57,400 bases of DNA from Cytophagales bacterium (GTDB lineage Bacteria; Bacteroidota; Bacteroidia; Cytophagales; 172606-1): assembly GCA_030446715.1 (NCBI GenBank), contig JAUJMU010000016.1:1-57400 (forward strand). The letters run 5' to 3'. Numbering within the stretch: the first letter of the stretch is position 1; each line of letters begins with the position of its first letter. Positions 7,670 through 16,351 of the stretch are shown piece by piece. The notes under the pieces are model-generated. The model was not told the origin of the DNA. It did no database searches and was given only the letters and a program-made list of their open reading frames with translations. Made by a program: the position numbers and the translations under genes.

Positions 7670-8999
7670 ATGACCGACACTACCCGACCCGTTGCCGTTT
7701 TCTGGTTCCGCCGCGACCTGCGGACGGAAGACAACACCGGCTTCTCGGCGGCTCTGCGGAGCGGCCATCCGGTACTGCCGCTTTTCATCTTTGACAGCGA
7801 CATTCTCGACCGGCTCGAAGACCGCGATGACCCCCGCGTTACTTTTATCCACAAGGTTATCCACCAGATGCGGCAGGAACTGGAAGCCGCGGGCGGCACT
7901 TTACTGGCCCGTTACGGCAAGCCGGTGGCGGTTTTCAAACAACTGCTGGCCGAATACCGGATGGCCGGAGTGTATACCAACCACGACTACGAAGGATACG
8001 CCAAAGACCGTGACGCGGAAATCGGGGCACTGCTGCAGGAAAACAGCGTGGGGTTTAAAACCTTCAAGGATCAGGTCATTTTTGAACGAAAAGAGGTACT
8101 GACCGGGGGCGGCACGGTGTACACGGTATTTACCCCGTACAGCAAAAGGTGGAAAAGCCAGCTGACGGACCAGTTGCTGGAGCCCCGGCCTTGTCAGGCG
8201 TATTTTCAGAACCTTTGCCCGGCCCGTACCGGACCGGTTCCTTCTCTGGAATCAATGGGTTTTACCCCGTCCGCCCTGCCGCTGCCGGGCAAAGACGTCA
8301 GCGACGGGACGCTTCGTGATTACGCCACCCGCCGTGACTTCCCGGCCATTGAGGGAACTACGCGGCTGGGGTTGCACCTGCGTTTTGGCACGGTAAGCGT
8401 GCGGCGGGTGGTGGAAAAGGCCAGGCAGCTGAGTGAAATATGGCTCAGCGAACTGATCTGGCGGGAGTTTTACATGCAGATCCCAGATCGACAACTTTCC
8501 GCACGTGGAAAAGCACGCCTGCAAACCCGCCTACGACAATATTCCCTTTCGCCACGACGAAGAAGCCTTCCGGCGCTGGTGCGAAGGAACCACGGGCTAC
8601 CCCATTGTGGATGCGGGCATGCGCCAGCTGAACGCCACCGGCTTCATGCACAACCGCGTCCGGATGATTGCCGCCAGCTTTCTGGTGAAGCACCTGCTCA
8701 TCGACTGGCGCTGGGGAGAGGCTTACTTTGGCCGCAAACTGCTGGACTACGAACTGGCCAGCAATAACGGCTCCTGGCAGTGGATTGCGGGCAGCGGCTG
8801 CGACGCGGCCCCGTATTTCCGGGTGTTCAGCCCTGATGCGCAGGCGAAAAAATTCGACAAAAGTGCAGAATACATCCGCCGCTGGGTGCCGGAGCTGGGC
8901 ACTGACCAGTACCCTAAGCCCATGATTGACCACGAATTTGCCCGTGACCGCGTAATCCGCACCTACCGCGAAGCGTTAAGGCGTGTACAGGTGGGGTGA
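7670..8999 (+). pseudogene. Deoxyribodipyrimidine photolyase / cryptochrome, frameshifted
   Basis: The gene begins MTDTTRPVAVFWFRRDLRTEDN, the standard photolyase N-terminus with an antenna-binding domain, and continues to ELIWREFYMQI near residue 271. The frame is then lost and the FAD-binding C-terminal half resumes in another frame: FPHVEKHACKPAYDNIPF, WCEGTTGYPIVDAGMRQLNATGFMHNR, and the flavin pocket RMIAASFLVKHLLIDWRWGE ... NGSWQW. At the break CAGATC is present twice in tandem (8477-8482 and 8484-8489, one base between); removing seven bases rejoins the frames. The joined product, about 440 residues, has normal family length. It would repair cyclobutane dimers using light, but as read it is interrupted. 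All other family motifs look intact, so the lesion is recent or a sequence error. Confidence 0.88.
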
Positions 9000-9095
9000 G
9001 GCAGATCAGACAGCAATGGGGGGTAATCCGCTCATCACCATTTTAACGGCCAGCCACCCTGGTTATTTGTAACTTGGGATTCTGTCAGCATTTCT

Positions 9096-11573
9096 ATGCC
9101 CCCGATGCGCCTTCTTTTTATTTCTTTGATCCTGCTGGCAACGCCGGCACTTGCCCAGAAGGTGCGGCTTTCGGGTAAAATAACCGATCCGGCCGGGGAG
9201 GCGCTGCCCTTTGCCACCGTGTACGCCGAGGGAACTACCCGCGGTACCACGGCCAACTCGGAAGGCACGTATTTTCTGGATCTGCCGGCCGGTACCTACA
9301 AGATCACCTACCGGTACGTGGGGTACGTCACCCGCACCGAGAACATAATCCTTACCGGTCAGCCGGTAGTGGTTAACGTGCAACTGAGGCAGGAGAGTCT
9401 GCAGCTCAATGAAGTGACCGTGCGGGCAGACGGCAAATACGAAGATCCGGCGTACGCCATTATCCGCAACGCCATTGCCAAACGGAAATTTCACCTCCGG
9501 CAAACCGGAAATTTCGCCTGCGAGGCCTATGTGAAGGGGTTGACCCGGATGCTGAAGGCACCCAAAAAAATCATGGGGCAGGAGGTAAGCATACCGGGTA
9601 TAGATTCGGCGGGCCGGGGCATTTTGTACCTCTCCGAATCAGTGTCAAAGCTGTACATGCAAAAGCCAAAGGTGAAAGAACTGATGATTTCATCCAAGGT
9701 GAGCGGCCGCGACAACGGTTTCAGCTTCAACCACGCCGGGGGCATGCACGAATGGAATTTTTACGAAAACGTGCTCAATACCGGGTTCAACGAACGGGGT
9801 TTTGTGTCGCCCATTGCCCAGAGTGCCCTGCTTTTTTACGAATATAAACTGATGGGCACCTCGGAGGAAAGCGGGCAGCGCGTCCATAAGATCGGGGTAA
9901 TCCCACGCCGGACGACTGATCCGGTGTTCAGCGGCTTTATTTACATTCAGGAGGAAAGCTGGCGGATTCACGCCGCCGATCTTTTGCTCACCCGGGCTTC
10001 GGGTATCGAAGTGCTGGATAGCCTGACCATTCACCAGGTGTACATTCCGGTGAAAAAAGACCACTGGATGCCCGGCACCATAGAATTCACCTTCAGATTT
10101 GATGTGTTCGGCTTCAAAGCGGACGGCTATTTCATCGGCAGCATGACCGGCTACCAGGTAAATCTTCCCTTTGAAAAAGGGTTTTTCTCCGGTGAGGTGC
10201 TGAAAGTGGAGGCGGAGTCCAACAAAAAGGACTCCGCCTACTGGCAGACCGTGCGGCCGGTGCCGCTCACGGTGGAAGAACGGACCGACTACACCCGCAA
10301 AGACAGCCTGCAAAAGGTCTGGGAGTCAAAGCCCTACCTTGATTCAGTGGATGCGCGGGCCAACAGGTTCAAGCCCATCAACGTCATTACCGGCTACTCG
10401 TACCGGAACAGTTTCCGGGGCTGGTCACTGAACTTCGGGTCGCTGCTCAACAACGTGCAGTTTAACACGGTGGAGGGGCTCGTGCTGGAGACGGACATCG
10501 GCTACACGCGGCGCGACAAGGAAACCCGTCGTTCCTTTTCCTTCAACAACAGCTTCCGGTACGGTTTTTCGGGCCGGCAGTTTTACCTGCGGTCGGGGCT
10601 GAGGTACCAGTATAACCCGGTGCGGCGGGCATCTGTTTCGCTGTTCAGCGGCCGGTACATCAGTCAGTTCAATCCTCAGGAGCCGGTTTCGTACCTGGTG
10701 AATACGGCGTACACCCTCTTTGACCGAAGTAATTACCTGAAGCTGTACGAAAAACGTTACGTAGATTTTACGTGGCGGCAGGAGATCACCAACGGCCTGC
10801 AGGCCACCGGGATGCTGGAATTTGCCCGCCGGGTGCCGCTGTTCAACACGACTGATTTCTCGTTCCGCCGGAACGTTGACCGTCCGTTTTCCCCCAACCT
10901 GCCGCTGCCGGTGCAGCCCGATTCTATTGGAATGGAGGCCCACAACGCCACCACCCTGCGGCTGGCGGTACGGATCAATTTCCGGCAGAAATACATTTCG
11001 CGGCCCAACGCAAAAATCAATCTGGATTCACCTTACCCGACGCTCAGCCTGCACTACCGGCGGGGCATTCCCGGAATATTCAGCAGCGTGACCAGTTACG
11101 ATTTCCTGCGGGTTGGTCTGGACAAGGAAATCAGCCTTGGCCTGGCGGGCGAATCGCGGTTTGATATTTCCTACGGCACTTTTCTGACGGACAAGCATGT
11201 GCCGCTGCCCGACTACCGGCACTTTACCGGCAACCAGACCATTATCGCCAACGGCCGGTCGGATGCCTTCTTCCTGCTGCCCTACTACGACTACAGCACC
11301 ACCGGCAACTACTGGGAAGGGCACTATGAGCACCACTTCAATGGGTTCATTTTCAACAAGGTTCCGCTGCTGAAGCGCCTCCGCTGGCAGGAGGTAGCCG
11401 GCCTGCACCTGCTCCGTACGCCGCAACTGGGCACTTACCTTGAAGTGACTGCCGGCATAGACCAGATTCTCCGGATCGGTAAAGTGCTGCGGGTAGGCCG
11501 GCTGGATTTTGCCGCTGCCTTCAACGGAGGCCGCCGGGTCCGCACCGGTCTGCTGTTCCGCATGGCGTTTTAG
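9096..11573 (+). CDS. DUF5686 outer-membrane protein with carboxypeptidase-like regulatory domain
   Basis: An 825-residue protein with a signal peptide (RLLFISLILLATPALAQ). An N-terminal carboxypeptidase-D-regulatory-like beta-sandwich follows (VRLSGKITDPAGEALPFATVYAEGTTRGTTANSEGTY, about residues 22-110), as at the front of many SusC/TonB-type receptors, but there is no plug or TonB box. The remainder matches the Bacteroidota DUF5686 architecture: AYAIIRNAIAKRKFH, then a long beta-strand-rich C-terminal barrel (RYGFSGRQFYLRSGLRYQYNP and similar) ending in the aromatic strand VRTGLLFRMAF. It probably sits in the outer membrane; the family function is unknown. The ATG at 9105 is an equally good start. 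Monocistronic by position. Confidence 0.85.
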   Translation: MPPMRLLFISLILLATPALAQKVRLSGKITDPAGEALPFATVYAEGTTRGTTANSEGTYFLDLPAGTYKITYRYVGYVTRTENIILTGQPVVVNVQLRQESLQLNEVTVRADGKYEDPAYAIIRNAIAKRKFHLRQTGNFACEAYVKGLTRMLKAPKKIMGQEVSIPGIDSAGRGILYLSESVSKLYMQKPKVKELMISSKVSGRDNGFSFNHAGGMHEWNFYENVLNTGFNERGFVSPIAQSALLFYEYKLMGTSEESGQRVHKIGVIPRRTTDPVFSGFIYIQEESWRIHAADLLLTRASGIEVLDSLTIHQVYIPVKKDHWMPGTIEFTFRFDVFGFKADGYFIGSMTGYQVNLPFEKGFFSGEVLKVEAESNKKDSAYWQTVRPVPLTVEERTDYTRKDSLQKVWESKPYLDSVDARANRFKPINVITGYSYRNSFRGWSLNFGSLLNNVQFNTVEGLVLETDIGYTRRDKETRRSFSFNNSFRYGFSGRQFYLRSGLRYQYNPVRRASVSLFSGRYISQFNPQEPVSYLVNTAYTLFDRSNYLKLYEKRYVDFTWRQEITNGLQATGMLEFARRVPLFNTTDFSFRRNVDRPFSPNLPLPVQPDSIGMEAHNATTLRLAVRINFRQKYISRPNAKINLDSPYPTLSLHYRRGIPGIFSSVTSYDFLRVGLDKEISLGLAGESRFDISYGTFLTDKHVPLPDYRHFTGNQTIIANGRSDAFFLLPYYDYSTTGNYWEGHYEHHFNGFIFNKVPLLKRLRWQEVAGLHLLRTPQLGTYLEVTAGIDQILRIGKVLRVGRLDFAAAFNGGRRVRTGLLFRMAF

Positions 11574-11590
11574 GGGAGCAGGGGTAGCTG

Positions 11591-11731
11591 AATGGTTATA
11601 TGATTGAATTGCTGAATTGCTGAATTGCTGAATGGTTAAATTGTTTAACTGTTGGAGGATCGGGAAATGACCGTTCAGCCTGACAACAATTTAACAATGC
11701 AGCCATTCGGCCATTCAACCATATAACCATT
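11591..11731. repeat. Imperfect inverted repeat built of GAATTGCT words
   Basis: AATGGTTATATG (11591-11602) is repeated inverted at 11720-11731. The left arm continues as near-tandem GAATTGCT units, then TGGTTAAATTGTTTAA; the right arm carries diverged complements. The TGGTTAAATTG word recurs before the TrpF-like gene. The rest of 11574-11917 holds nothing recognisable. Confidence 0.6.
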
Positions 11732-11917
11732 ATCACGGAGTTTGAAAATAAAAAGCACCAGGCACAGCTTCGCGCTACCGGGGTATTGGAATTGTTAAAT
11801 GTGCCGGATAAATACATACAGCCAATGCTTTTTATTTTCCCGATTGCAGCGGCCCGGCCCTTGTTTCTTTGCAGATACTCCGGAACGAGGCAGGCAGTTT
11901 CTTCTCCCATCATTGCC

Positions 11918-12166
11918 TTATGCCCCCTTTCTGAAAATTACCTCCTCGATCTTGCGGAGCCGGTCTTCATGATCCTGAAGCTGCTTCATTTCCTGACGCA
12001 TACCCTTCACCTCATTCGTCAACTCTTCGGGTTTGGCCAGTATGGCATCCCCGAACCGGTCAAATGACCTGATCATAGTCTGCTGCCCCTGCTTTATCTC
12101 CTGCATCTCTATCAATACGTCAGACAGGGTTTCTTCAATTCCGCGGCAGCGTTCGTTGTTTTCCAT
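11918..12166 (-). CDS. Small coiled-coil protein, paralogue of the gene at 48967
   Basis: 82 residues, strongly charged and helical, with heptad-like spacing of Leu, Ile and Met (SDVLIEMQEIKQGQQTMIRSFDRFGDAI). It begins MENNER and ends RLRKIEEVIFRKGA; the protein at 48967 begins MENNER and ends RLRKLEEIVLRKGA and shares RFGDA in the middle. This copy lacks about 21 residues of the coil. There is no signal peptide or known domain. It resembles widespread small coiled-coil proteins of unknown role in Cytophagales. It could oligomerise or tether a partner; none is nearby. Confidence 0.65.
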   Translation of the reverse strand: MENNERCRGIEETLSDVLIEMQEIKQGQQTMIRSFDRFGDAILAKPEELTNEVKGMRQEMKQLQDHEDRLRKIEEVIFRKGA

Positions 12167-12214
12167 ACGGCCCTAAAACGGTATAGTGGACAATACAGTG
12201 AAAGTTTACCTACC

Positions 12215-12830
12215 TTACTCACAGTCTCCCAGCAACCAGGCTTTGGCAGGGCCGGGGTCCAGGAAGGTGTTAATTTCGTTTTCCTGCTGCCGGCTTAGCT
12301 GAAGGGTACGGGCAATGGAGAACAGACCAGGGGTATGCGGGGGAGCAATCCAGGCGAAGCGTCCGAGACCAGTAGCAAACAATTGAGGAAACCACTCGGT
12401 GGCTACCCATTGGCTGGCTTCCTGCCAGGAGCCTGCTACCTGCCGGTTGTCTTGAGTACCTTCCCGGAGGATTGCTGCAAGAGGATCTCCCGTATCTGAC
12501 AGCAGCCTTCCTGCACGGTTTGGAGTGTCTGTGCCCCTTGCCAGTTCGCGTAGAGATAATGCCCCCCCGGGCAATAGCTGACAGTAAGGGCAGGAGAAGC
12601 CAAAAGGATCTCCGGGGGTTGAGCAGGACCCTGGTTGGCTGTCGCGTCAGGCAGAGAAGCAGCAACCGAAAGCCGGGCCAGCTTAAAGCGTAGCTGATCA
12701 ATTTCCTTTTCGTACTCATCGAGCAGCTTCTGCCGAGTAATCAGATGAGCTTCTTTACAGGCTGGTAATTGCTTTAGTAAAGGGTAGTGGTAAGGTTGGA
12801 ACTGAGAGATGAATTGGGTAAATCAGGGAA
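12215..12830 (-). pseudogene. Broken gene: coiled-coil start and SpoIIAA/STAS-like end
   Basis: A minus-strand frame from about 12830 to 12450 reads sensibly (KQLPACKEAHLITRQK, then EYEKEIDQLRFKLARLS) but has no usable start codon after its upstream stop. It ends prematurely near 12440, and the continuation lies one frame over (NRQVAGSWQEASQWVATEWF ... GLGRFAWIAPP ... FLDPGPAKAWLL). Restoring one base near 12452 joins them. The end resembles the SpoIIAA-like/STAS fold seen in small Bacteroidota proteins, with the typical final AKAWL helix. Both a missing start and a frameshift point to decay. Function unknown. Confidence 0.5.
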
Positions 12831-12850
12831 AAAGCCGAATCGGAAGTATG

Positions 12851-13000
12851 ATTGTGATTATCAAAACGTGTCCTCACTGTGGGAGTAAATCTCTTTCTCT
12901 AAGTCTGACTTTTACAATGAGCTGGTCATCCGACTTTTCATTGTCCGTTACAACCTCAGCAAATCAGTCTGATCTTTACCATTACCGAAATTTGATGTAG
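12851..13000 (+). other. Short ORF with a CPHCGS zinc-ribbon-like start
   Basis: About 49 codons read MIVIIKTCPHCGSKSLSLSLTF and end in a polar tail. The CxxCGS start resembles the zinc ribbon that opens small IS-encoded regulators or zinc-ribbon proteins, but the second Cys pair is missing. Probably a remnant in this decayed zone; coding status is doubtful. Confidence 0.25.
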
Positions 13001-13018
13001 TTTCCCAAATCACTATAT

Positions 13019-13051
13019 CCTTGTTACCAGGAGTAGTTACTGGTAGCAAGG
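13019..13051. terminator. Hairpin in the decayed zone
   Basis: CCTTGTTACCAG (13019-13030) pairs with CTGGTAGCAAGG (13040-13051), one G-T wobble. No clear T-run follows on either strand, so terminator function is uncertain. Confidence 0.4.
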
Positions 13052-13102
13052 ATACATCAGTATAAAGCTTTATTTTGCTACAAGATTTACCCTTACTTAG
13101 CT

Positions 13103-13711
13103 ATGCGCTGCCTTACCTTTACTATTCTGTTACTGGTGCTGCCCGGTGCCTTTTACAATGAAGTACATGCACAAGTAGAACGAAAACCGGTATTGTCCTA
13201 CCGGAACACTTTTCGGGCTGGTATTTACCGGGTGGCGATAGAACCGGCAAATGGTTGGGGCTCTATGCTTCAGAATCAGTATAGCCATCACTTTCTTAAC
13301 GGTAGACTCACTGCATCCGGTGCTTTAAGCTATATTATCCTGGTGAATTTTTCGGACACAAAACCGGGAGAGCATAACAGCTTTACCCGAATTATGGGAG
13401 ACGTGACAGGAGCAGTCACCCCAGTATTGATTAAAAGGCACGCCTAGCGCTTGGGGGGAGGGGCGTCATTCTGGCGCCGCACGGACGCCTCTGCCAGATA
13501 CATTTATTACGAAACCAATCCGGACGGTACCTACTCAAATGTTAAAATGGCCTCTGATCGCCAAAAAGCAAATGAATTCGGCTTTCACTTCATGAGTGAA
13601 TACGAATATAATTTCTATCGTCACTGGACGGCTACCGGCCGTGCCGGCTTACACAACTTTCGTGGTTGGTTCATGTGGAGTACCGGCATACTCATTGGGT
13701 ATAAGTTCTAA
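13103..13711 (+). pseudogene. Secreted beta-barrel-like protein with an in-frame TAG stop
   Basis: The frame opens with a signal peptide (MRCLTFTILLLVLPGAFYNEVHAQ) and reads strand-like sequence up to PVLIKRHA, where TAG (13445-13447) interrupts. The same frame continues without shift as RLGGGASFWRRTDASARYIYY ... AGLHNFRGWFMWSTGILIGYKF, ending in an aromatic last strand typical of small outer-membrane barrels. The full product would be about 202 residues. A single base change, for instance from TTG, would make the stop. The next gene starts 9 nt later and is also a barrel-like protein, so the two were probably cotranscribed. Family not recognised. Confidence 0.65.
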
Positions 13712-13720
13712 AGTCAGTTT

Positions 13721-14491
13721 ATGTTTTTCCAAAAGCTGTTCCCCGCACTGTTTATATTTTTTTCGGCTACCGTCGTATTCGGACAAGAGCTAACCTTTGG
13801 AGCCAAAGCAGGTTATATCACTAAATTTGATATTGACGCTATGCCCCTCGTGATTGGCCGGGCGCAGATCGTGGCTACCAATGGTGGCAATGATGGCCTG
13901 CGGTATGCTTTGTTTGGCAGAGCAGACCATCAGTGGTGGTATTTACAAGCGGAAGCAGCTTACTCCTACACCTTAGGAGGAGATCACTTATTCCAAATTT
14001 ATAATACCCTTCCCGATAATAGTGGTGGATATGAATGGCTCGTCTCCGCAGCCGGAAGCTTGTATAACCGGGCAGACATTACCTTGCTGGCAGGGTTGAA
14101 GTTACTCAAGCGGTTTCGTGTCTACGCTGGCTTACAGCCGGTGATCCAGTATGCTCCTGACGCCTACCGGGCATTTGTAAGAAACCCCGCTGAGGTAGAC
14201 TCAATCATTAGAATATCGGTTGTAAAGGAAAATGAGCTTAACCTGATTGTTGAGGGCCTGGAACGGAGCTATCACCGCTACATGCTCAATGGCCAGCTCG
14301 GACTGGGGCTGGACCTGCAAGGCTTAACCTTTGATCTTACCTGCGACCAGAGCCTGACCAATATGGGTAGTAAAATTTTCTATGAAGGCCAATTCTATAA
14401 CTACCGGCAAGGTAGCACCCAATGGACTTTTAGTATTGGTTACCGCCTGCTTCCCATACGCAAGTTTTTACTGTCCCGCAGGCATTACTAG
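13721..14491 (+). CDS. Secreted outer-membrane-barrel-like protein of unknown family
   Basis: 256 residues with a signal peptide (FQKLFPALFIFFSATVVFGQ) and alternating hydrophobic/polar, aromatic-rich strands throughout (GLRYALFGRADHQWWYLQAEAAYSY, TQWTFSIGYRLLP). It ends KFLLSRRHY, lacking the classical C-terminal Phe. It follows the interrupted barrel gene by 9 nt and has similar character, suggesting an operon of two surface proteins. Intact, unlike its neighbours. I do not recognise the family; an eight-stranded PorT/OmpW-like barrel is possible. Confidence 0.6.
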   Translation: MFFQKLFPALFIFFSATVVFGQELTFGAKAGYITKFDIDAMPLVIGRAQIVATNGGNDGLRYALFGRADHQWWYLQAEAAYSYTLGGDHLFQIYNTLPDNSGGYEWLVSAAGSLYNRADITLLAGLKLLKRFRVYAGLQPVIQYAPDAYRAFVRNPAEVDSIIRISVVKENELNLIVEGLERSYHRYMLNGQLGLGLDLQGLTFDLTCDQSLTNMGSKIFYEGQFYNYRQGSTQWTFSIGYRLLPIRKFLLSRRHY

Positions 14492-14616
14492 AATTTTATT
14501 ACAACGGCAAGCTGGGCGAGGTGCAGAATTTTGTGAAAGATCCTCAACTCCGGTCCCGCCTTGACCGGGGAGGCGACTACGTAGTTACTTTCTACAAAGA
14601 CTCCCCTGAAGAATAA
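14491..14616 (+). pseudogene. Orphan C-terminal gene fragment
   Basis: About 41 codons in a frame shifted from the preceding gene read well (EFYYNGKLGEVQNFVKDPQ ... GGDYVVTFYKDSPEE) and end at TAA 14614-14616, but no start or upstream body exists. It looks like the tail of a gene whose 5' part was deleted. Parent family unknown. Confidence 0.35.
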
Positions 14617-14633
14617 GGGGATGGTAAATGCCT

Positions 14634-14665
14634 GGTAACGGTAAGTCTTTCCGTTTGCCGTTACC
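14634..14665 (+). terminator. Hairpin after the orphan fragment
   Basis: GGTAACGGTAA pairs with TTGCCGTTACC (one wobble) around a 10-nt loop. It lies 18 nt beyond the fragment stop, followed by an A/T-rich stretch; a weak intrinsic terminator is plausible. Confidence 0.45.
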
Positions 14666-14717
14666 TGAAAAATTTCCGGGCGGGTCTGATTTTGCTAAAG
14701 CAGCAAATCACTTCCAG

Positions 14718-14783
14718 ATGAAGACAATTCAATCATTCACCTTATTTTGTTTGCTTGCCCTGCTGATTAACTGCCGGGGTTAA
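14718..14783 (+). other. 21-codon ORF resembling a lipoprotein signal peptide
   Basis: The ORF reads MKTIQSFTLFCLLALLINC followed by two residues and TAA. It has the basic start, hydrophobic core and Cys of a lipoprotein signal but no mature domain. Either a decayed lipoprotein gene or a tiny entericidin-like peptide. The remainder of 14617-14848 shows no other gene. Confidence 0.3.
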
Positions 14784-14848
14784 CCTACTTACCTAACAGT
14801 TTAATTAGTTGATTTTCAATATCATAGCTAACCGCTAATAACCAATCA

Positions 14849-15502
14849 CTACTTACTGTTCACTGCTTCAAAGAACCCTTCCAGTTTGTGCGGATCAAGT
14901 TTGCCGCCGGTGCGTACGCCGCTGCACAGGTCAATGCCAAACGGCTGTACCTGCTCAACCGCCTGCCTCACGTTTTCCATCCGCAGCCCTCCTGCCAGAA
15001 ACACCGGCTTGCGGATACTTTCCCGGATTTTGCGGCTGATGGCCCAGTTGTGTACCCGGCCGGTGCCACCGAGTTCTTTCACCGCCAGCGCTGGGTTGCC
15101 ACTGTCGAGCAGAATCGCATCGGTCAGTTCGGAAAGGCGGATCGCCTCCTCAATAGACCGTTCACCAGTCACGTGTACCACCTGCACGATTTTCACGGCC
15201 GGCAGGGCGGCTCTGATCTCCTGATAGGTACCCTCGCGGAGTTCGTCTACGATCTGAATGGTATTGGTATGGACTTTCCGGTGGTGGCTGATGATCTGTT
15301 CCGCACTTGTTTCGCTGGTGAGCAGAAAAGAGCCGGTTGCCGGGGGAATGATCCGGATAATCTCCGCGATGAGTTCATCGGAAATGACGCCCGGACCGCT
15401 GGGCATCGGGCCCACCAGACCCAATGCGGAGGCTCCGTGGTCTATCGCCGCAAGGGCTTCTTCCACACTGCTGATGCAGCAGATTTTAATTCGGGGTTGC
15501 AT
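14849..15502 (-). CDS. Phosphoribosylanthranilate isomerase-like protein (TrpF family)
   Basis: 217 residues with the TrpF-type beta/alpha-barrel. The catalytic cysteine is kept in RIKICCISSVEEALAAIDHGA (KICC instead of the usual KICG), the acid in AILLDSGNP, and the phosphate-binding end in FLAGGLRMENVRQAVE and IDLCSGVRTGGKLD. A true TrpF isomerises phosphoribosylanthranilate in tryptophan synthesis, but no trp genes are near, and several positions are unusual (GLVGPMPSGPGVIS in place of the common GFVF...SPR). It may be a second, specialised copy. Its ATG overlaps one arm of a 17-bp inverted repeat (15501-15517 / 15541-15557) that could affect translation. Confidence 0.75.
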   Translation of the reverse strand: MQPRIKICCISSVEEALAAIDHGASALGLVGPMPSGPGVISDELIAEIIRIIPPATGSFLLTSETSAEQIISHHRKVHTNTIQIVDELREGTYQEIRAALPAVKIVQVVHVTGERSIEEAIRLSELTDAILLDSGNPALAVKELGGTGRVHNWAISRKIRESIRKPVFLAGGLRMENVRQAVEQVQPFGIDLCSGVRTGGKLDPHKLEGFFEAVNSK

Positions 15503-15557
15503 GGTTAAATTGTTGAATGACTGTCTGACGAGAATAATCCTTCAGCAATTTAACCAT
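15501..15557. repeat. 17-bp inverted repeat overlapping the TrpF-like start
   Basis: ATGGTTAAATTGTTGAA (15501-15517) and the inverse of ATGGTTAAATTGCTGAA (15541-15557) match at 16 of 17 bases. The arm overlaps the minus-strand start codon at 15500-15502. The same word occurs in the 11.6-kb repeat. Confidence 0.65.
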
Positions 15558-15634
15558 CCAGCCATTCAGTTGAAGAGGTAACTTACCGCTTCCGACAGGC
15601 TGAAAGGCTGATAACCAGCCGTTATCCGGTCAGG

Positions 15635-16183
15635 TTATTTTACTTTGACAAACTGTACGTTGGCGATGAGTCTGATTTCGTCGGCTACTACTACGCTGCC
15701 GGCTTCGGTAACCCCGTCCCAGGTGAGACCAAAGGCCTTGCGGCTGATCTTGCCGGTCAGTTCAAAGCCGGCCTTGGTGTTGCCGTAAAAGTCGGTGGCC
15801 GATCCGCCGTACGCTACGTCAAGGGAAACCGGCTGGCTGGTGCCCCGGATGGTCAGAATTCCGTCCAGCTGATACGTATCGCCGGATACCTTCCGCATGG
15901 TGGTGGATTGGAAAGTTAATTTCGGGTGGTTTTCCGCATCAAAAAACTCAGCGGACTTCAGGTGGTTGTCGCGCTGCTCCATGTTGGTGTCAATGCTGCT
16001 GATATCGGCGCTGAAGTTCACTTTGGCAGTGGTCCAGTCGTCGCCTTCCGTGGTGGCCGAACCTTCAAAAGATTTAAAGCTGCCCGTTACCGTTGAGATC
16101 ACCAGGTGCTTTACCTTGAAGTGAATTTCGGAGTGCATCGGGTCAATAGCCCAGGTGGTGGTGCTGACTGCTGTAGAATTCAT
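15635..16183 (-). CDS. YceI-family protein
   Basis: 182 residues matching the YceI-like lipocalin fold that binds polyisoprenoid-type lipids. Typical features: ATTWAIDPMHSEIHFKVKHLVISTVTGSFKSFEG at the start, NFSADISSIDTNMEQRDNHLKSAEFFDAENHPKLTF in the middle, and GFELTGKISRKAFGLTW near the end. There is no signal peptide, so this is a cytoplasmic version, common in Bacteroidota. Its promoter carries TATATTTG at 16214-16221 on the minus strand. Divergent from the sigma factor gene. The exact ligand is unknown. Confidence 0.9.
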   Translation of the reverse strand: MNSTAVSTTTWAIDPMHSEIHFKVKHLVISTVTGSFKSFEGSATTEGDDWTTAKVNFSADISSIDTNMEQRDNHLKSAEFFDAENHPKLTFQSTTMRKVSGDTYQLDGILTIRGTSQPVSLDVAYGGSATDFYGNTKAGFELTGKISRKAFGLTWDGVTEAGSVVVADEIRLIANVQFVKVK

Positions 16184-16213
16184 GGCTCTGGAGTTTAACT
16201 TGTTGTTTGGTGA

Positions 16214-16221
16214 TGCAAATA
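16214..16221 (-). promoter_or_regulatory. -7 box of the YceI gene
   Basis: TATATTTG on the minus strand matches TAnnTTTG, 30 nt upstream of the ATG, and shares TATATTTGCA with the Mpo1-like promoter. No convincing -33 TTG is at the expected distance. Confidence 0.45.
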
Positions 16222-16351
16222 TATGTTTTTACATTAATTGTATATACATATAAAATAAAAATTTATCTGATTAGTTCCCGCACCGGACAACCTTAGCCGG
16301 GAGTTTCGCATTTTAGAAGCGAAACCACTTGTCGGGGCTTAGATACCTTTC

